NCBI RefSeq assembly: GCF_009676955.1
Contig: NZ_CP045696.1
Span: forward strand, 558,001-622,000
DNA length: 64,000 nucleotides
Origin: Sodaliphilus pleomorphus
GTDB taxonomy: Bacteria > Bacteroidota > Bacteroidia > Bacteroidales > Muribaculaceae
Direction of reading: 5' to 3'
In this document: positions 34,622 to 42,601 of the stretch, in pieces
Layout of the letters: every line of letters starts with the position of its first letter
How positions within the stretch are numbered: the stretch's first letter is position 1
Notes under the pieces: model-generated
Told to the model about the DNA's origin: nothing
The model's input: only the letters and a program-made list of their open reading frames with translations
Database searches by the model: none
Translations under genes and position numbers: made by a program

Positions 34622-34631
34622 ATTTTGCGTG

Positions 34632-34663
34632 CAAAGTTATTGCTATTTAAGATTACAAGCAAA
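34632..34663 (-). promoter_or_regulatory. Conserved metH-type promoter in front of the metH fragment
   Basis: On the minus strand TTTG (34663-34660), 20 nt, TAACTTTG (34639-34632), with the same spacing as the real metH promoter. The fragment may therefore still be transcribed, running antisense into the patatin remnant. Confidence 0.6.
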
Positions 34664-35093
34664 ATTATTTTACATAATAAGAAAAATACAGAATATAATT
34701 CTGTGCACAGACTAATATTAAATCTTAAAATCAGAATTTCTCATTTTAGCAAAATAATATTTCGGAAACATATTAAGGTCGAGGTTCAAACTATCTGGGA
34801 GGTAAGCACCCATGGCAGGAGCTTGTCTCCAACTTGCATGTACAACGTCACTCGCCCCACAACGCATGAAGCCAGGCATGCGCGATTCTGCAATTAGATA
34901 TGCGCCTAAAATATTTATATTTATCAAATTACCTCGGATAAAAAAAGTTAATAAAATTTTGAATATTTAAAAAGTCATGATTATATTTGCGTCAGATTAG
35001 TTCATCATCAAACCCGCATGCCTTCATGCCCTGCTTTCTTCCTGAAAAGCTCCGACATTCAGGACAATGCAACAAACTCTAAACAAACCAATT
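34664..35093 (+). other. AT-rich intergenic region, promoter of the legumain/caspase-like gene
   Basis: The first bases still resemble the metH upstream region (shared ATTACAAGCAAAATTATTTT, 34652-34671). A short G+C-rich island (34780-34890) has no clear gene. At 34958-34989 a promoter is visible: TTTG, 20 nt, TATATTTG. No other gene supported. Confidence 0.5.
34958..34989 (+). promoter_or_regulatory. Promoter of the legumain/caspase-like secreted protein
   Basis: TTTG at 34958-34961 and TATATTTG at 34982-34989, 20 nt apart. Transcription would start near 34995, about 100 bases before ATG 35094. Confidence 0.6.
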
Positions 35094-37814
35094 ATGAAAA
35101 AGTTTTTTTCAATTTTCTTGTTGGCATCAGTTGCATTTTTGTTGCAAGCAACTGTGGTGGACCAATCAACAGCTCTACAGTTGGTCAAGAGCCTCTATGG
35201 TGAACGCGCCGATTCGGTGAATTACTATGTGGGGTCTGTTGAAAAGTACGTAAACAAGTATTACTCTCCGGTGAACACCGATGAAGCTGCATCAATCGAC
35301 TGGTTATCGGGCAGTGATGAGAAATGGCTCATTGCCGTCGACGAGCAGCCCCTCTTGCGTTGGGGACATGACTGCAGCTACTTCTACATCCCTAAAGAGG
35401 TTGACAGCTCAAAGGAAATTCCTCATTTCAGAGTAAAAGGCAGCCTCATCCCGCACTCGCTTAAACTGCAGTGCGCCGAGAAGAACATTGCCCTGAATCT
35501 TCCGCACCGTGCGATGAGGCTGGCACAGGCCAGTGGTTTCAAGCCGCTTGAATCCAATCCAGCTGCAACCGACACAAAAGTGATTATTCTCATGGGAAAT
35601 GATGGAATAAACTACTGGCAATATGACTGGGATATGTGCTCGCAAATCTACCAGTTGTTCACCCAAAAGTATCTAATTTCCAAAGACAATATCAACATTT
35701 TTGCCAGTGACGGTGGTAACAATTTAAATCATGACTTGGATTTTGATGGTTCTAATGAGAATGTGCAGGAAGCAACACTCGACAACCTATACAACTTTTT
35801 CAAGTCAATGTCAAAAGAAAGTGTTGAAAAAAAACACGTGTTTGTATTCTATATTGGAGGTAGTCTTGTAGGGGAAAACTACTTAAACGCTGAATTCACT
35901 TTTGACGATCGAATCCCTGCCATCTATGTTAAGGAATGGTTTAGAGAAATGCCCAACAACATTTTCAGCTTGCTGATATGTTGCAGTCAATCAGAAGGCT
36001 TACAAGAAGTTATTCAGGGGGAAAACATGGTTATAACAACCGACAACAACAGCATTCGCAGCGATTCAAGGACATCAAATGCAGAATTCCTAAGATATTG
36101 GATAGATGCCATGGCAGGCGTTGACCGTAGTTCCGGAGCCTCCCTGGGGAATGAGGCCGATACAAATCTCGACGGAAAAGTCACCATGAAAGAGGCTTTT
36201 AACTATTCAGCTTATAATGCTTCTTATCCTTCTTACAATAACCCTACCTGCGTATCCACCCCCAAGAAACTTGCCGATGAGCTCGCATTCAACAACAGTG
36301 ATCTGCCAAGCCGCTTTTATAGTCTCTACATCCGCGACAACGAGCAAGACAAGGGGGATAATACTTCCACCGGACTTGTCACCTGGAACAGCCCTGACAT
36401 ATGGGTGCGAAACAATGCCGACGGTTTTGAAAACCAGTCAAGCCAACCCTTGAACAAACAGGATGAAATCTATGTTTATGTGAGAGTGAACAATGCGGGG
36501 CCTGCTGAATACCAACACGACAACAAACAGGTTGATTTATTCTGGAAACCAAAGACTCTTGGTCTGGGCAACGATTCCCTGTACTTTAGTCTCGATAGCT
36601 GGCTCGGTACCCAACCGCTCACCACATCCATCTCACCTCAGGGCTCTCTGATCAATGAATTCGTTTGCCATATGCCCAAATCGTTGCTCAACTCCTCCGA
36701 CATCGTGGGCGATGTGCTGCCCTTCGACCTGATGGCCATTATTGCCCCCCCAAACGAGACCGACACATTTGACTTTCCCGAGGGTACTGACCCCGTTCTA
36801 GGGCCCGAGAGCAAGAATGTGGCTGTGAACAGAATGACTGTGATTGACCCGACCCTTGGAAAGACAATGGTGAGAAAGAACGGAACGCAACTTGAGCCTT
36901 ACCAAAGAACCACCCTGCCCATCAGCATAATGAACCCCAAAACAGGGACCCAGTCCTACAGCATCGAGGTGATGGCTGACAAACCCAGCAAGGACCACAA
37001 CGCATTCACCAACTCCAATATCGCGCTCAAAGTGGGCGATGACTTGCACAACGCATGGATTGCCGGCGGCGGCCAGTCGCAAGACGTTGATATTGACAAA
37101 ACCGATGGAACTGCATTTGTTCTGAAAGGAACCGACAGCAAAATCCAGAACATATTACTGCCTCAGGGCAAGATGTTCGATGCAAAACTGGTGTTCGACT
37201 TCAAAATGATCTCGGCTAGTGAAGATGGAGAACACGTGTTTCATCTGCTTCTCAAGGACGCAGGCGGCAACATTGTAGATGCTGAGTCGTTCAAATATCT
37301 CTTCAAGTCAGCAACTGGAACAGGCACCATATCGGGTCCCGGCATTGTGGTTACCAACAACGCTGATGAGGGTTGCGCTCTTGAAGCCACCAATGTGGCC
37401 CCCGAAAGCGAATGCCAGTGGTATGACCCCAGCGCATCGTTGATCTCAGAGGGCAAGAAAGTGGTTCTGGGCACCGACTTCAAGACCGGAGAATATCTGC
37501 TGGCAACCACAAATAAACCAAACGGCACAACGGAATTCGTCACCACTACACTAAATGGCACCAACAGCATCCTCTCCGTCAGCCCGAATCCAGTAGGCAA
37601 CCAGGCAAACGTGACTCTGGCATTGCCTGCTAAGCAAGGCAGCGCGATAAGGCTCACAAGCGTGTCACAAAGCCAGCCGGCAATCGAGCTCGCTCTGGTG
37701 CCAGGAGAGAAATCATGCATTCTCGACACCTCAAGCCTGACTGCGGGGGCCTATGTGGTCAACCTATTAGTGAACGGAGATGTTGCCGATTCTGTTCAGG
37801 TAATCAAGAAATAA
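35094..37814 (+). CDS. Secreted legumain/caspase-like protein with EF-hand-like motif and T9SS tail
   Basis: A 906-aa exported protein (signal peptide MKKFFSIFLLASVAFLLQA). Residues about 170-345 have the layout of clan CD peptidases (C13/C14): KVIILMGNDG, NINIFASDG, HVFVFYIGGS, IFSLLICCSQSEG, MVITTDNN. The position where active enzymes have HG reads GGS (about residue 254), while a Cys pair is kept near residue 295, so the catalytic dyad looks broken. EADTNLDGKVTMKEA (about 354-368) resembles an EF-hand calcium loop. Beta domains follow, and the last 80 residues (SVSPNPVGNQANVTL to SVQVIKK) are a typical type IX sorting domain. It may be a pseudo-protease or surface binding protein. Confidence 0.7.
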   Translation: MKKFFSIFLLASVAFLLQATVVDQSTALQLVKSLYGERADSVNYYVGSVEKYVNKYYSPVNTDEAASIDWLSGSDEKWLIAVDEQPLLRWGHDCSYFYIPKEVDSSKEIPHFRVKGSLIPHSLKLQCAEKNIALNLPHRAMRLAQASGFKPLESNPAATDTKVIILMGNDGINYWQYDWDMCSQIYQLFTQKYLISKDNINIFASDGGNNLNHDLDFDGSNENVQEATLDNLYNFFKSMSKESVEKKHVFVFYIGGSLVGENYLNAEFTFDDRIPAIYVKEWFREMPNNIFSLLICCSQSEGLQEVIQGENMVITTDNNSIRSDSRTSNAEFLRYWIDAMAGVDRSSGASLGNEADTNLDGKVTMKEAFNYSAYNASYPSYNNPTCVSTPKKLADELAFNNSDLPSRFYSLYIRDNEQDKGDNTSTGLVTWNSPDIWVRNNADGFENQSSQPLNKQDEIYVYVRVNNAGPAEYQHDNKQVDLFWKPKTLGLGNDSLYFSLDSWLGTQPLTTSISPQGSLINEFVCHMPKSLLNSSDIVGDVLPFDLMAIIAPPNETDTFDFPEGTDPVLGPESKNVAVNRMTVIDPTLGKTMVRKNGTQLEPYQRTTLPISIMNPKTGTQSYSIEVMADKPSKDHNAFTNSNIALKVGDDLHNAWIAGGGQSQDVDIDKTDGTAFVLKGTDSKIQNILLPQGKMFDAKLVFDFKMISASEDGEHVFHLLLKDAGGNIVDAESFKYLFKSATGTGTISGPGIVVTNNADEGCALEATNVAPESECQWYDPSASLISEGKKVVLGTDFKTGEYLLATTNKPNGTTEFVTTTLNGTNSILSVSPNPVGNQANVTLALPAKQGSAIRLTSVSQSQPAIELALVPGEKSCILDTSSLTAGAYVVNLLVNGDVADSVQVIKK

Positions 37815-37867
37815 ACTAACAATGTGAATTTAAATAGATTATAACAACATATTAAAAGAAAAGAAAA

Positions 37868-38860
37868 ATGAAACAGATAGTAATTTTTATGTTGACAGCA
37901 ATACTTGGATTTGGAAACCTGACGGCACAAAACAACGCCGAGCCCGTGATGGTGCGGGAGGGCAGGAAATGGGTCTATGGCGTGGTTGGCTCGGCATATG
38001 ACCACTCTTACAAATGCGTCTTGCGCACCGTTGAGTTCAAAGGCGACACGGTGATTGACGGAAGAAAATATAAAAAATGCATTCAGTCGTACAATGACAC
38101 ACTGAGCTACACAAACAGCATACTTGTGAAAAACCTGGTGCTAGGATATGTCAGGGAGGAGAACAAAAAAGTATATTGCATTTACAATTACCCATACATT
38201 GTTCGTTTTATCACGGGCTGGTATGGGGGTATACCCTCAAGAAATTATATAGGAACAGGGGAATTCCAGATATATGACTTCAATGACCCGAAATCATTTA
38301 TTGAAAGAATTCCAAATTATTCTCTCGTAGACTGTATGTTCACCTCTTTGCCGAAGGATGGGAAAATTCGTCCCTTGTATTTTTTCTATAAAGCAACCAA
38401 GAATGGCAGCAAGCTCATTAATAGCGAAGAACAAGATGTCTATAAAATTGCAAAATGCGGAAATAAAATAAGCAAGGAAACTTGGGATAAAGATACAATT
38501 TGGGATGAAGATTATCAAGACTACATCAATGGAATTGGATTTGACCGGGTATACAGACCAAAAAGCACTTTCATGGATTTCCATTACGAATTTCCTAGTG
38601 TAATCAGCCCGTGGGGTGAAATAACCTGGGCAGACTGCGCATTATACTGTGTAACTGAGAACGACGAAATCATCTACAAAGCCAACCACTACGACTACTT
38701 CAATAACAGATTTTTCAATTCCACATCGGTAAAAGATGTGAACACAACCAATAAAGGAGAAAAGGAAGATGGAAATTATTATAATCTGAAAGGACAGGTC
38801 GTAGAAAACCCCGGCAACGGCATCTATATCCACAACGGGAAAAAGGTGCTCATTAAATAG
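37868..38860 (+). CDS. Exported protein with short T9SS-like tail, function unknown
   Basis: A 330-aa protein with a signal peptide (MKQIVIFMLTAILGFGNLTAQ). The middle contains REGRKWVYGVV and GDTVIDGRKYKKC, a pattern common in small exported Bacteroidales proteins found next to surface proteins. The end (NYYNLKGQVVENPGNGIYIH then NGKKVLIK) is a minimal type IX-like tail of the Prevotella type. It starts 54 bases after the legumain/caspase-like gene and is likely in the same transcript. It is clearly A+T-richer than the genes on both sides, which suggests a different origin. No specific function can be assigned. Confidence 0.7.
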   Translation: MKQIVIFMLTAILGFGNLTAQNNAEPVMVREGRKWVYGVVGSAYDHSYKCVLRTVEFKGDTVIDGRKYKKCIQSYNDTLSYTNSILVKNLVLGYVREENKKVYCIYNYPYIVRFITGWYGGIPSRNYIGTGEFQIYDFNDPKSFIERIPNYSLVDCMFTSLPKDGKIRPLYFFYKATKNGSKLINSEEQDVYKIAKCGNKISKETWDKDTIWDEDYQDYINGIGFDRVYRPKSTFMDFHYEFPSVISPWGEITWADCALYCVTENDEIIYKANHYDYFNNRFFNSTSVKDVNTTNKGEKEDGNYYNLKGQVVENPGNGIYIHNGKKVLIK

Positions 38861-39418
38861 ACTCCCGGAAACGACCAACTACCAAGCCACAGAAAACAGC
38901 GAAATAACTTTCTCATAGATAGTGATGGGGCACACCATGTATTTTCCACAATTCCATGGTGTGCCCCAAGTTTTGGGGCAGAGTGAAAGTCAGTTGAATT
39001 GTTGAAATTCCAGCGTATGGGTTGGCTGGCAGGAAGATGGGGATGTTGGCTTTTTGTAGAATTCCCGTGTCCCAACCACTGAGGCGGCACTTGCGCCGAG
39101 GTGCTAATGTGCCATTTGAGAGAAGAAGACAACAAACAGGAAGTGCCTGAAAGGCGCTTGAATCAGTTGGTTACAGTCTTCATGCCTGTTCTGCCGCACC
39201 GTTGGTGTCAGCCTTGCCAAAGTCTGCAGTTTTTTAACATCCGATTTTTACTACAGCCCCGTAAAACATTTCAAGATATTACTTCCTGTGCTTATGACAT
39301 CAAAAGCGCATCACACACACATCTTAACGTTTATTAAACAAATAGTGCTTAATTCTTGCACCCGTTGATTGTTCCTTTGCACATGAAACAAAGAACAACA
39401 CATTAAATTTTCACGATG
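38861..39418 (+). other. 558-bp intergenic region
   Basis: After the hairpin at 38927-38967 nothing is recognisable up to the small membrane peptide at 39419. Short frames in this stretch have no coding character. A TTCCTTTG near 39370, which resembles the -7 box but lacks the leading TA, stands in the same relative position as TTACTTTG near 33200 in front of paralogue A. Confidence 0.45.
38927..38967 (+). terminator. Perfect 13-bp hairpin after the secreted-protein pair
   Basis: GGGGCACACCATG (38927-38939) and its exact complement (38955-38967) with a 15-nt loop, about 65 bases after the stop at 38860. It is followed by AAGTTTTGGGG, a weak T run, so it is a likely but not certain terminator. 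Confidence 0.6.
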
Positions 39419-39625
39419 ATGAATACAAGCACACTCATTTGGGCATCGATAAGCATTATTTTGGCATCCAACTGGTACACGCCCATCATTGCCCTGCTGG
39501 GATTCACAGTACCGTTTATCTTCCTCAACTGGCTCACGGCACGCAGCCGCAAGGCTGAGTCGGCGGCACGGCCCGCTCCCATGTGCGCGCCATGCCCCGG
39601 CGGCAGCCCGACACACACACTTTAA
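39419..39625 (+). CDS. Small membrane peptide, paralogue B (upstream of patatin)
   Basis: A 68-aa peptide starting MNTSTLIWASISIILASNWY (a second ATG sits one codon upstream at 39416; the paralogue at 33253 supports 39419). It has two hydrophobic segments in the first 40 residues and a Pro/Arg-rich tail unrelated to that of paralogue A. It stands 137 bases before the intact patatin gene, the same distance as in copy A. The linked duplication and the conserved hydrophobic half argue for a functional tie to the phospholipase. Confidence 0.6.
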   Translation: MNTSTLIWASISIILASNWYTPIIALLGFTVPFIFLNWLTARSRKAESAARPAPMCAPCPGGSPTHTL

Positions 39626-39710
39626 ATCAATCAAAGGAAGCCCACTCGCCCGGGATTGAGCAGAGCGGTGTTTTGGAAAAACAGGACTTGCACAAAATTT
39701 CAAAAAAAAT

Positions 39711-39718
39711 TAATTTTG
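39711..39718 (+). promoter_or_regulatory. -7 box of the intact patatin gene
   Basis: TAATTTTG matches TAnnTTTG and supports ATG 39763 as the start rather than the upstream in-frame codons at 39583 or 39721. Confidence 0.55.
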
Positions 39719-39762
39719 TGATGCAAAACCATTCTGCAAACAAAACACTACGTCAAGTTATT

Positions 39763-42069
39763 ATGTATAAGCTTATACTCACACTGCTCTTGCTGAGCAC
39801 AATATCATCGGCTACGGCCCAAACACGGGCCGCAGCCGACTCGGTTTTGAGCCAACCCGTGACGGTTGTAGGCAGCACAACCGCCATTGCCACACCTCAT
39901 CACCGCCCCCGTGTGGCTCTGGTGCTGGGTGGCGGCGGAGCCAAGGGCATGGCCCACGTGGGTGTGCTCAAGGTCATTGAGCGTGCCGGCATCCCCATCG
40001 ACATGATATGCGGCACGAGCATAGGGTCGCTCGTGGGCGGTCTCTACGCCATGGGCTACAGCGCCAGCGAGCTCGACACGCTTGTGCGCCACCAGGACTG
40101 GACCTTCCTGCTCAGCGACAACCTCGACCGCAAGCAGATGAACCTGGAATCGAAGACTCGTGGCGACAAGTACGTCTACACGCTGCCTCTCTCACAGCTG
40201 GGCATGGGCGCTTTCACGCAGCAGGCCCTGGTCAAGGGGCAGAACCTGGCCAACCTGTTCACCCACCTGGCCGTGGGCTTCCACGACTCGATCGACTTCA
40301 ATACCATGCCCATACCCTACTGCGCCGTGGCTACCGACATGGTCAAGTTTCAGGAAGTCGACATGCACAGCGGCTATGTGGCACAAGCCATGCGCGCCTC
40401 GATGTCGATACCCGGCATGTTCACCCCTGTGAGGCTCGACTCGATGGTGCTTGTCGACGGCGGCCTGCGCAACAACTACCCCGTAGACGTGGCACGCAGC
40501 ATGGGCGCCGACTATGTGATAGGCGTGAACCTGAACAAGATAAAGGACATGACCAACGCCGACTTCAACAAGCCTGGTGCCGTGATCACGCGCATTGCCG
40601 AGGTGCACACCGAGAACAAGTTTCGCCAGAACTGGGCCGACACCGACATTGCCCTGCAAATCGACGCCGACCCCTACAACTCGATGAGCTTCCAGCCAGC
40701 AGCTGTCGACACCCTTATCGCCCGCGGCGAGCGTTGCGCCATGAGCCACTGGCACGAGCTCATGGCCCTCAAGGCCCGCCTGGGCCTGGCACTGGACGAC
40801 GACACCACCGCCAACACCGCCCGCCGCCGCTCAGCCGGCTACAGCCACCCCGTGCTTGAGACCGTGCCCATTGCCGCCGTCACCTTTACCCACGTGCTGC
40901 CTGCCGAAGAGCACCTGCTGCGCAAGAAATTTCACCTCGAGCGCAAGCAGCTCAGCATCGACCAGATTGAGAACGTCATCACCGAGCTGCGCGGGCGGCT
41001 CTACTACAACGACGCCAGCTACCAGCTGCTGGGCGACCACAGCAATGGCTACCGGCTGCACTTCGACACCGAGGGGAAAAAAGCCAGCCAGGTGTATCTG
41101 GGAGCGCGGTTCGACAGCGAGGAGCTTGCCGCCATACAAATTGAAAGCTTCTTCCCCAACATTGCAGGACTCAAAAAACATCCCTACACCCTCGAGGCGA
41201 AGCTGCGCCTGGGCAAGCGCATCAAGGCCGGCCTCACCTCTACCCTGAGCACATCGAGCACATGCAACCTCGCGCTGGGCTACAACTTCTCCTACAACGA
41301 CATCGACCTCTACCGCCACGGCAAGCGCTACTACGACATGCGCTACTACCGCCACATGGCCGAGCTCGGCTTCAAGGGATTTGTGGTGAGCAACTTCATG
41401 ATGGACCTCTATGTGCGCTGGAGCTACTATCGCTACCGCGACATGCTGGGACGCAACGGGGCCGACAGTATCCTCATCGAAAACGACCATTACTTCTCCT
41501 ATCACGCCCGCCTGTACTATAATAACGAAGACGACACCTACTTCACCACACGCGGGTCAAGCGCCGAGGTGCAAGCGGGCCTATACACTACCAATTTTGT
41601 ACATTTCCACGGCACAAGCGCTCTGGCAACCGTCATGGCACGCTGGCGCAGCACCTGGCGGGTGGGCAGCCACATGGTGCTACAGCCCGGCGTCTACGGG
41701 CGACTCATTTTCAAGGACACGGCCCCCTATGTGCTGCAAAACTATGTGGGCGGCCCATGGTTTGGCCACTACTTCGACCAGCAGCTGCCCTTTGCCGGCC
41801 TCGGCCACGTGGAGTACACCGGCAACAGCTTTGCCGCCGTCGACATGGGCGCCCGCTACCAACTGACGCAAAACAACTTTGTGCTGGCCGACTTTGCCGT
41901 GGCCGAGCATGGCGAGAAAGTGAAAAACACCCTTGACCACACCCCCTACTTCGGTGTGCGCGCCGGCTATGTGTACCGCACCATCGTGGGTCCACTGGGC
42001 GCCTATGTGGGTTGGAACTCGATGAGCCACAAGGCTTCGTTCTACATCAACCTGGGGCTGGTATTCTGA
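39763..42069 (+). CDS. Patatin-like phospholipase with outer-membrane barrel (PlpD-like)
   Basis: A 768-aa outer-membrane protein. A signal peptide (1-20) leads to a patatin domain with oxyanion loop GGGGAKG (56-62), nucleophile Ser86 in GTSIG, and catalytic Asp232 in VDGG. A POTRA-like linker follows (around 350-430), then about 330 residues of alternating aromatic/polar strands ending in Phe (YINLGLVF), an outer-membrane barrel. This is the layout of PlpD/type Vd-like phospholipases: the lipase acts on phospholipids and may be displayed or kept in the periplasm. A truncated paralogue with the same upstream peptide lies at 33587. It converges with the gene at 42077, only 7 bases away. Confidence 0.92.
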   Translation: MYKLILTLLLLSTISSATAQTRAAADSVLSQPVTVVGSTTAIATPHHRPRVALVLGGGGAKGMAHVGVLKVIERAGIPIDMICGTSIGSLVGGLYAMGYSASELDTLVRHQDWTFLLSDNLDRKQMNLESKTRGDKYVYTLPLSQLGMGAFTQQALVKGQNLANLFTHLAVGFHDSIDFNTMPIPYCAVATDMVKFQEVDMHSGYVAQAMRASMSIPGMFTPVRLDSMVLVDGGLRNNYPVDVARSMGADYVIGVNLNKIKDMTNADFNKPGAVITRIAEVHTENKFRQNWADTDIALQIDADPYNSMSFQPAAVDTLIARGERCAMSHWHELMALKARLGLALDDDTTANTARRRSAGYSHPVLETVPIAAVTFTHVLPAEEHLLRKKFHLERKQLSIDQIENVITELRGRLYYNDASYQLLGDHSNGYRLHFDTEGKKASQVYLGARFDSEELAAIQIESFFPNIAGLKKHPYTLEAKLRLGKRIKAGLTSTLSTSSTCNLALGYNFSYNDIDLYRHGKRYYDMRYYRHMAELGFKGFVVSNFMMDLYVRWSYYRYRDMLGRNGADSILIENDHYFSYHARLYYNNEDDTYFTTRGSSAEVQAGLYTTNFVHFHGTSALATVMARWRSTWRVGSHMVLQPGVYGRLIFKDTAPYVLQNYVGGPWFGHYFDQQLPFAGLGHVEYTGNSFAAVDMGARYQLTQNNFVLADFAVAEHGEKVKNTLDHTPYFGVRAGYVYRTIVGPLGAYVGWNSMSHKASFYINLGLVF

Positions 42070-42076
42070 ACCCGGC

Positions 42077-42325
42077 TCAAGCCAGGAGTTGCTCAAGACG
42101 GTCGACGGCCGACTCCAAGTCGGCCGCAAAGGCGGTGTGGTCGAGCAGATAGTGGCTGTTGCCACGGGCAATGGCCTGGTACAGGTCGGGGCTCATCATT
42201 GCCACATAGTCGCCTATGGCGCTCTCAATGTCGTCGCGCTGCCACTCCATGGTCGAGAACTTGTATACCCTCCACTTCTGGTGGAAGAAACTGTAGGCCT
42301 GCTCGATGCTGTCGCGTGTAATCAT
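42077..42325 (-). CDS. Small soluble protein, function unknown
   Basis: An 82-aa protein (MITRDSIEQAYSFFHQKWRV) that looks all-helical and acidic, with no signal or membrane segment. It is third in a minus-strand group after the lipoprotein protease and the DUF4250 gene, with 57 bases between it and the DUF4250 gene. The pattern 'helix-KWRVY-FSTMEWQRDDIE-AI' does not match a family I can name. Confidence 0.6.
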   Translation of the reverse strand: MITRDSIEQAYSFFHQKWRVYKFSTMEWQRDDIESAIGDYVAMMSPDLYQAIARGNSHYLLDHTAFAADLESAVDRLEQLLA

Positions 42326-42382
42326 TGGGTGAGAGTGTGTATTGAAGTCAAAATATCATTGCATTTAAAAGGGAGAAAAGCA

Positions 42383-42568
42383 TCACCACACCCGATTGTG
42401 GCGCTCGTCGTAGTGGAAGCCTGCGGCTTCGAGCTTTGCCTCGAGCTGCCTGCGGTCGAGGTTGAAGTGATAACATATCTGGTCGAGATTGTCAAACTCC
42501 TCGTCGCGCAACAAGAAGTTGATGGCCGAGACCAGCATCGGCACGTCGTGCTCGGGCAGATGGTCCAT
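42383..42568 (-). CDS. DUF4250 family small protein
   Basis: A 61-aa soluble protein. MDHLPEHDVPMLVSAINFLLR followed by LDQICYHFNLDRRQLEAKL and AAGFHYDERHN matches the DUF4250 pattern: a leading LP-x-D-x-x-ML, a conserved LRD, and a closing helix-turn with GF-Y. The arrangement looks like a small winged or helix-turn-helix fold, but the role is unknown. It sits 33 bases after the protease gene on the same strand. Confidence 0.8.
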   Translation of the reverse strand: MDHLPEHDVPMLVSAINFLLRDEEFDNLDQICYHFNLDRRQLEAKLEAAGFHYDERHNRVW

Positions 42569-42601
42569 AAATTGTTTTTTTTTGAGTCGTAACTGTTCTT
42601 A

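Noticed and set aside
34718..34927. A 69-codon minus-strand frame in the AT-rich intergenic stretch
   Set aside because: No coding character and no promoter in the right place.
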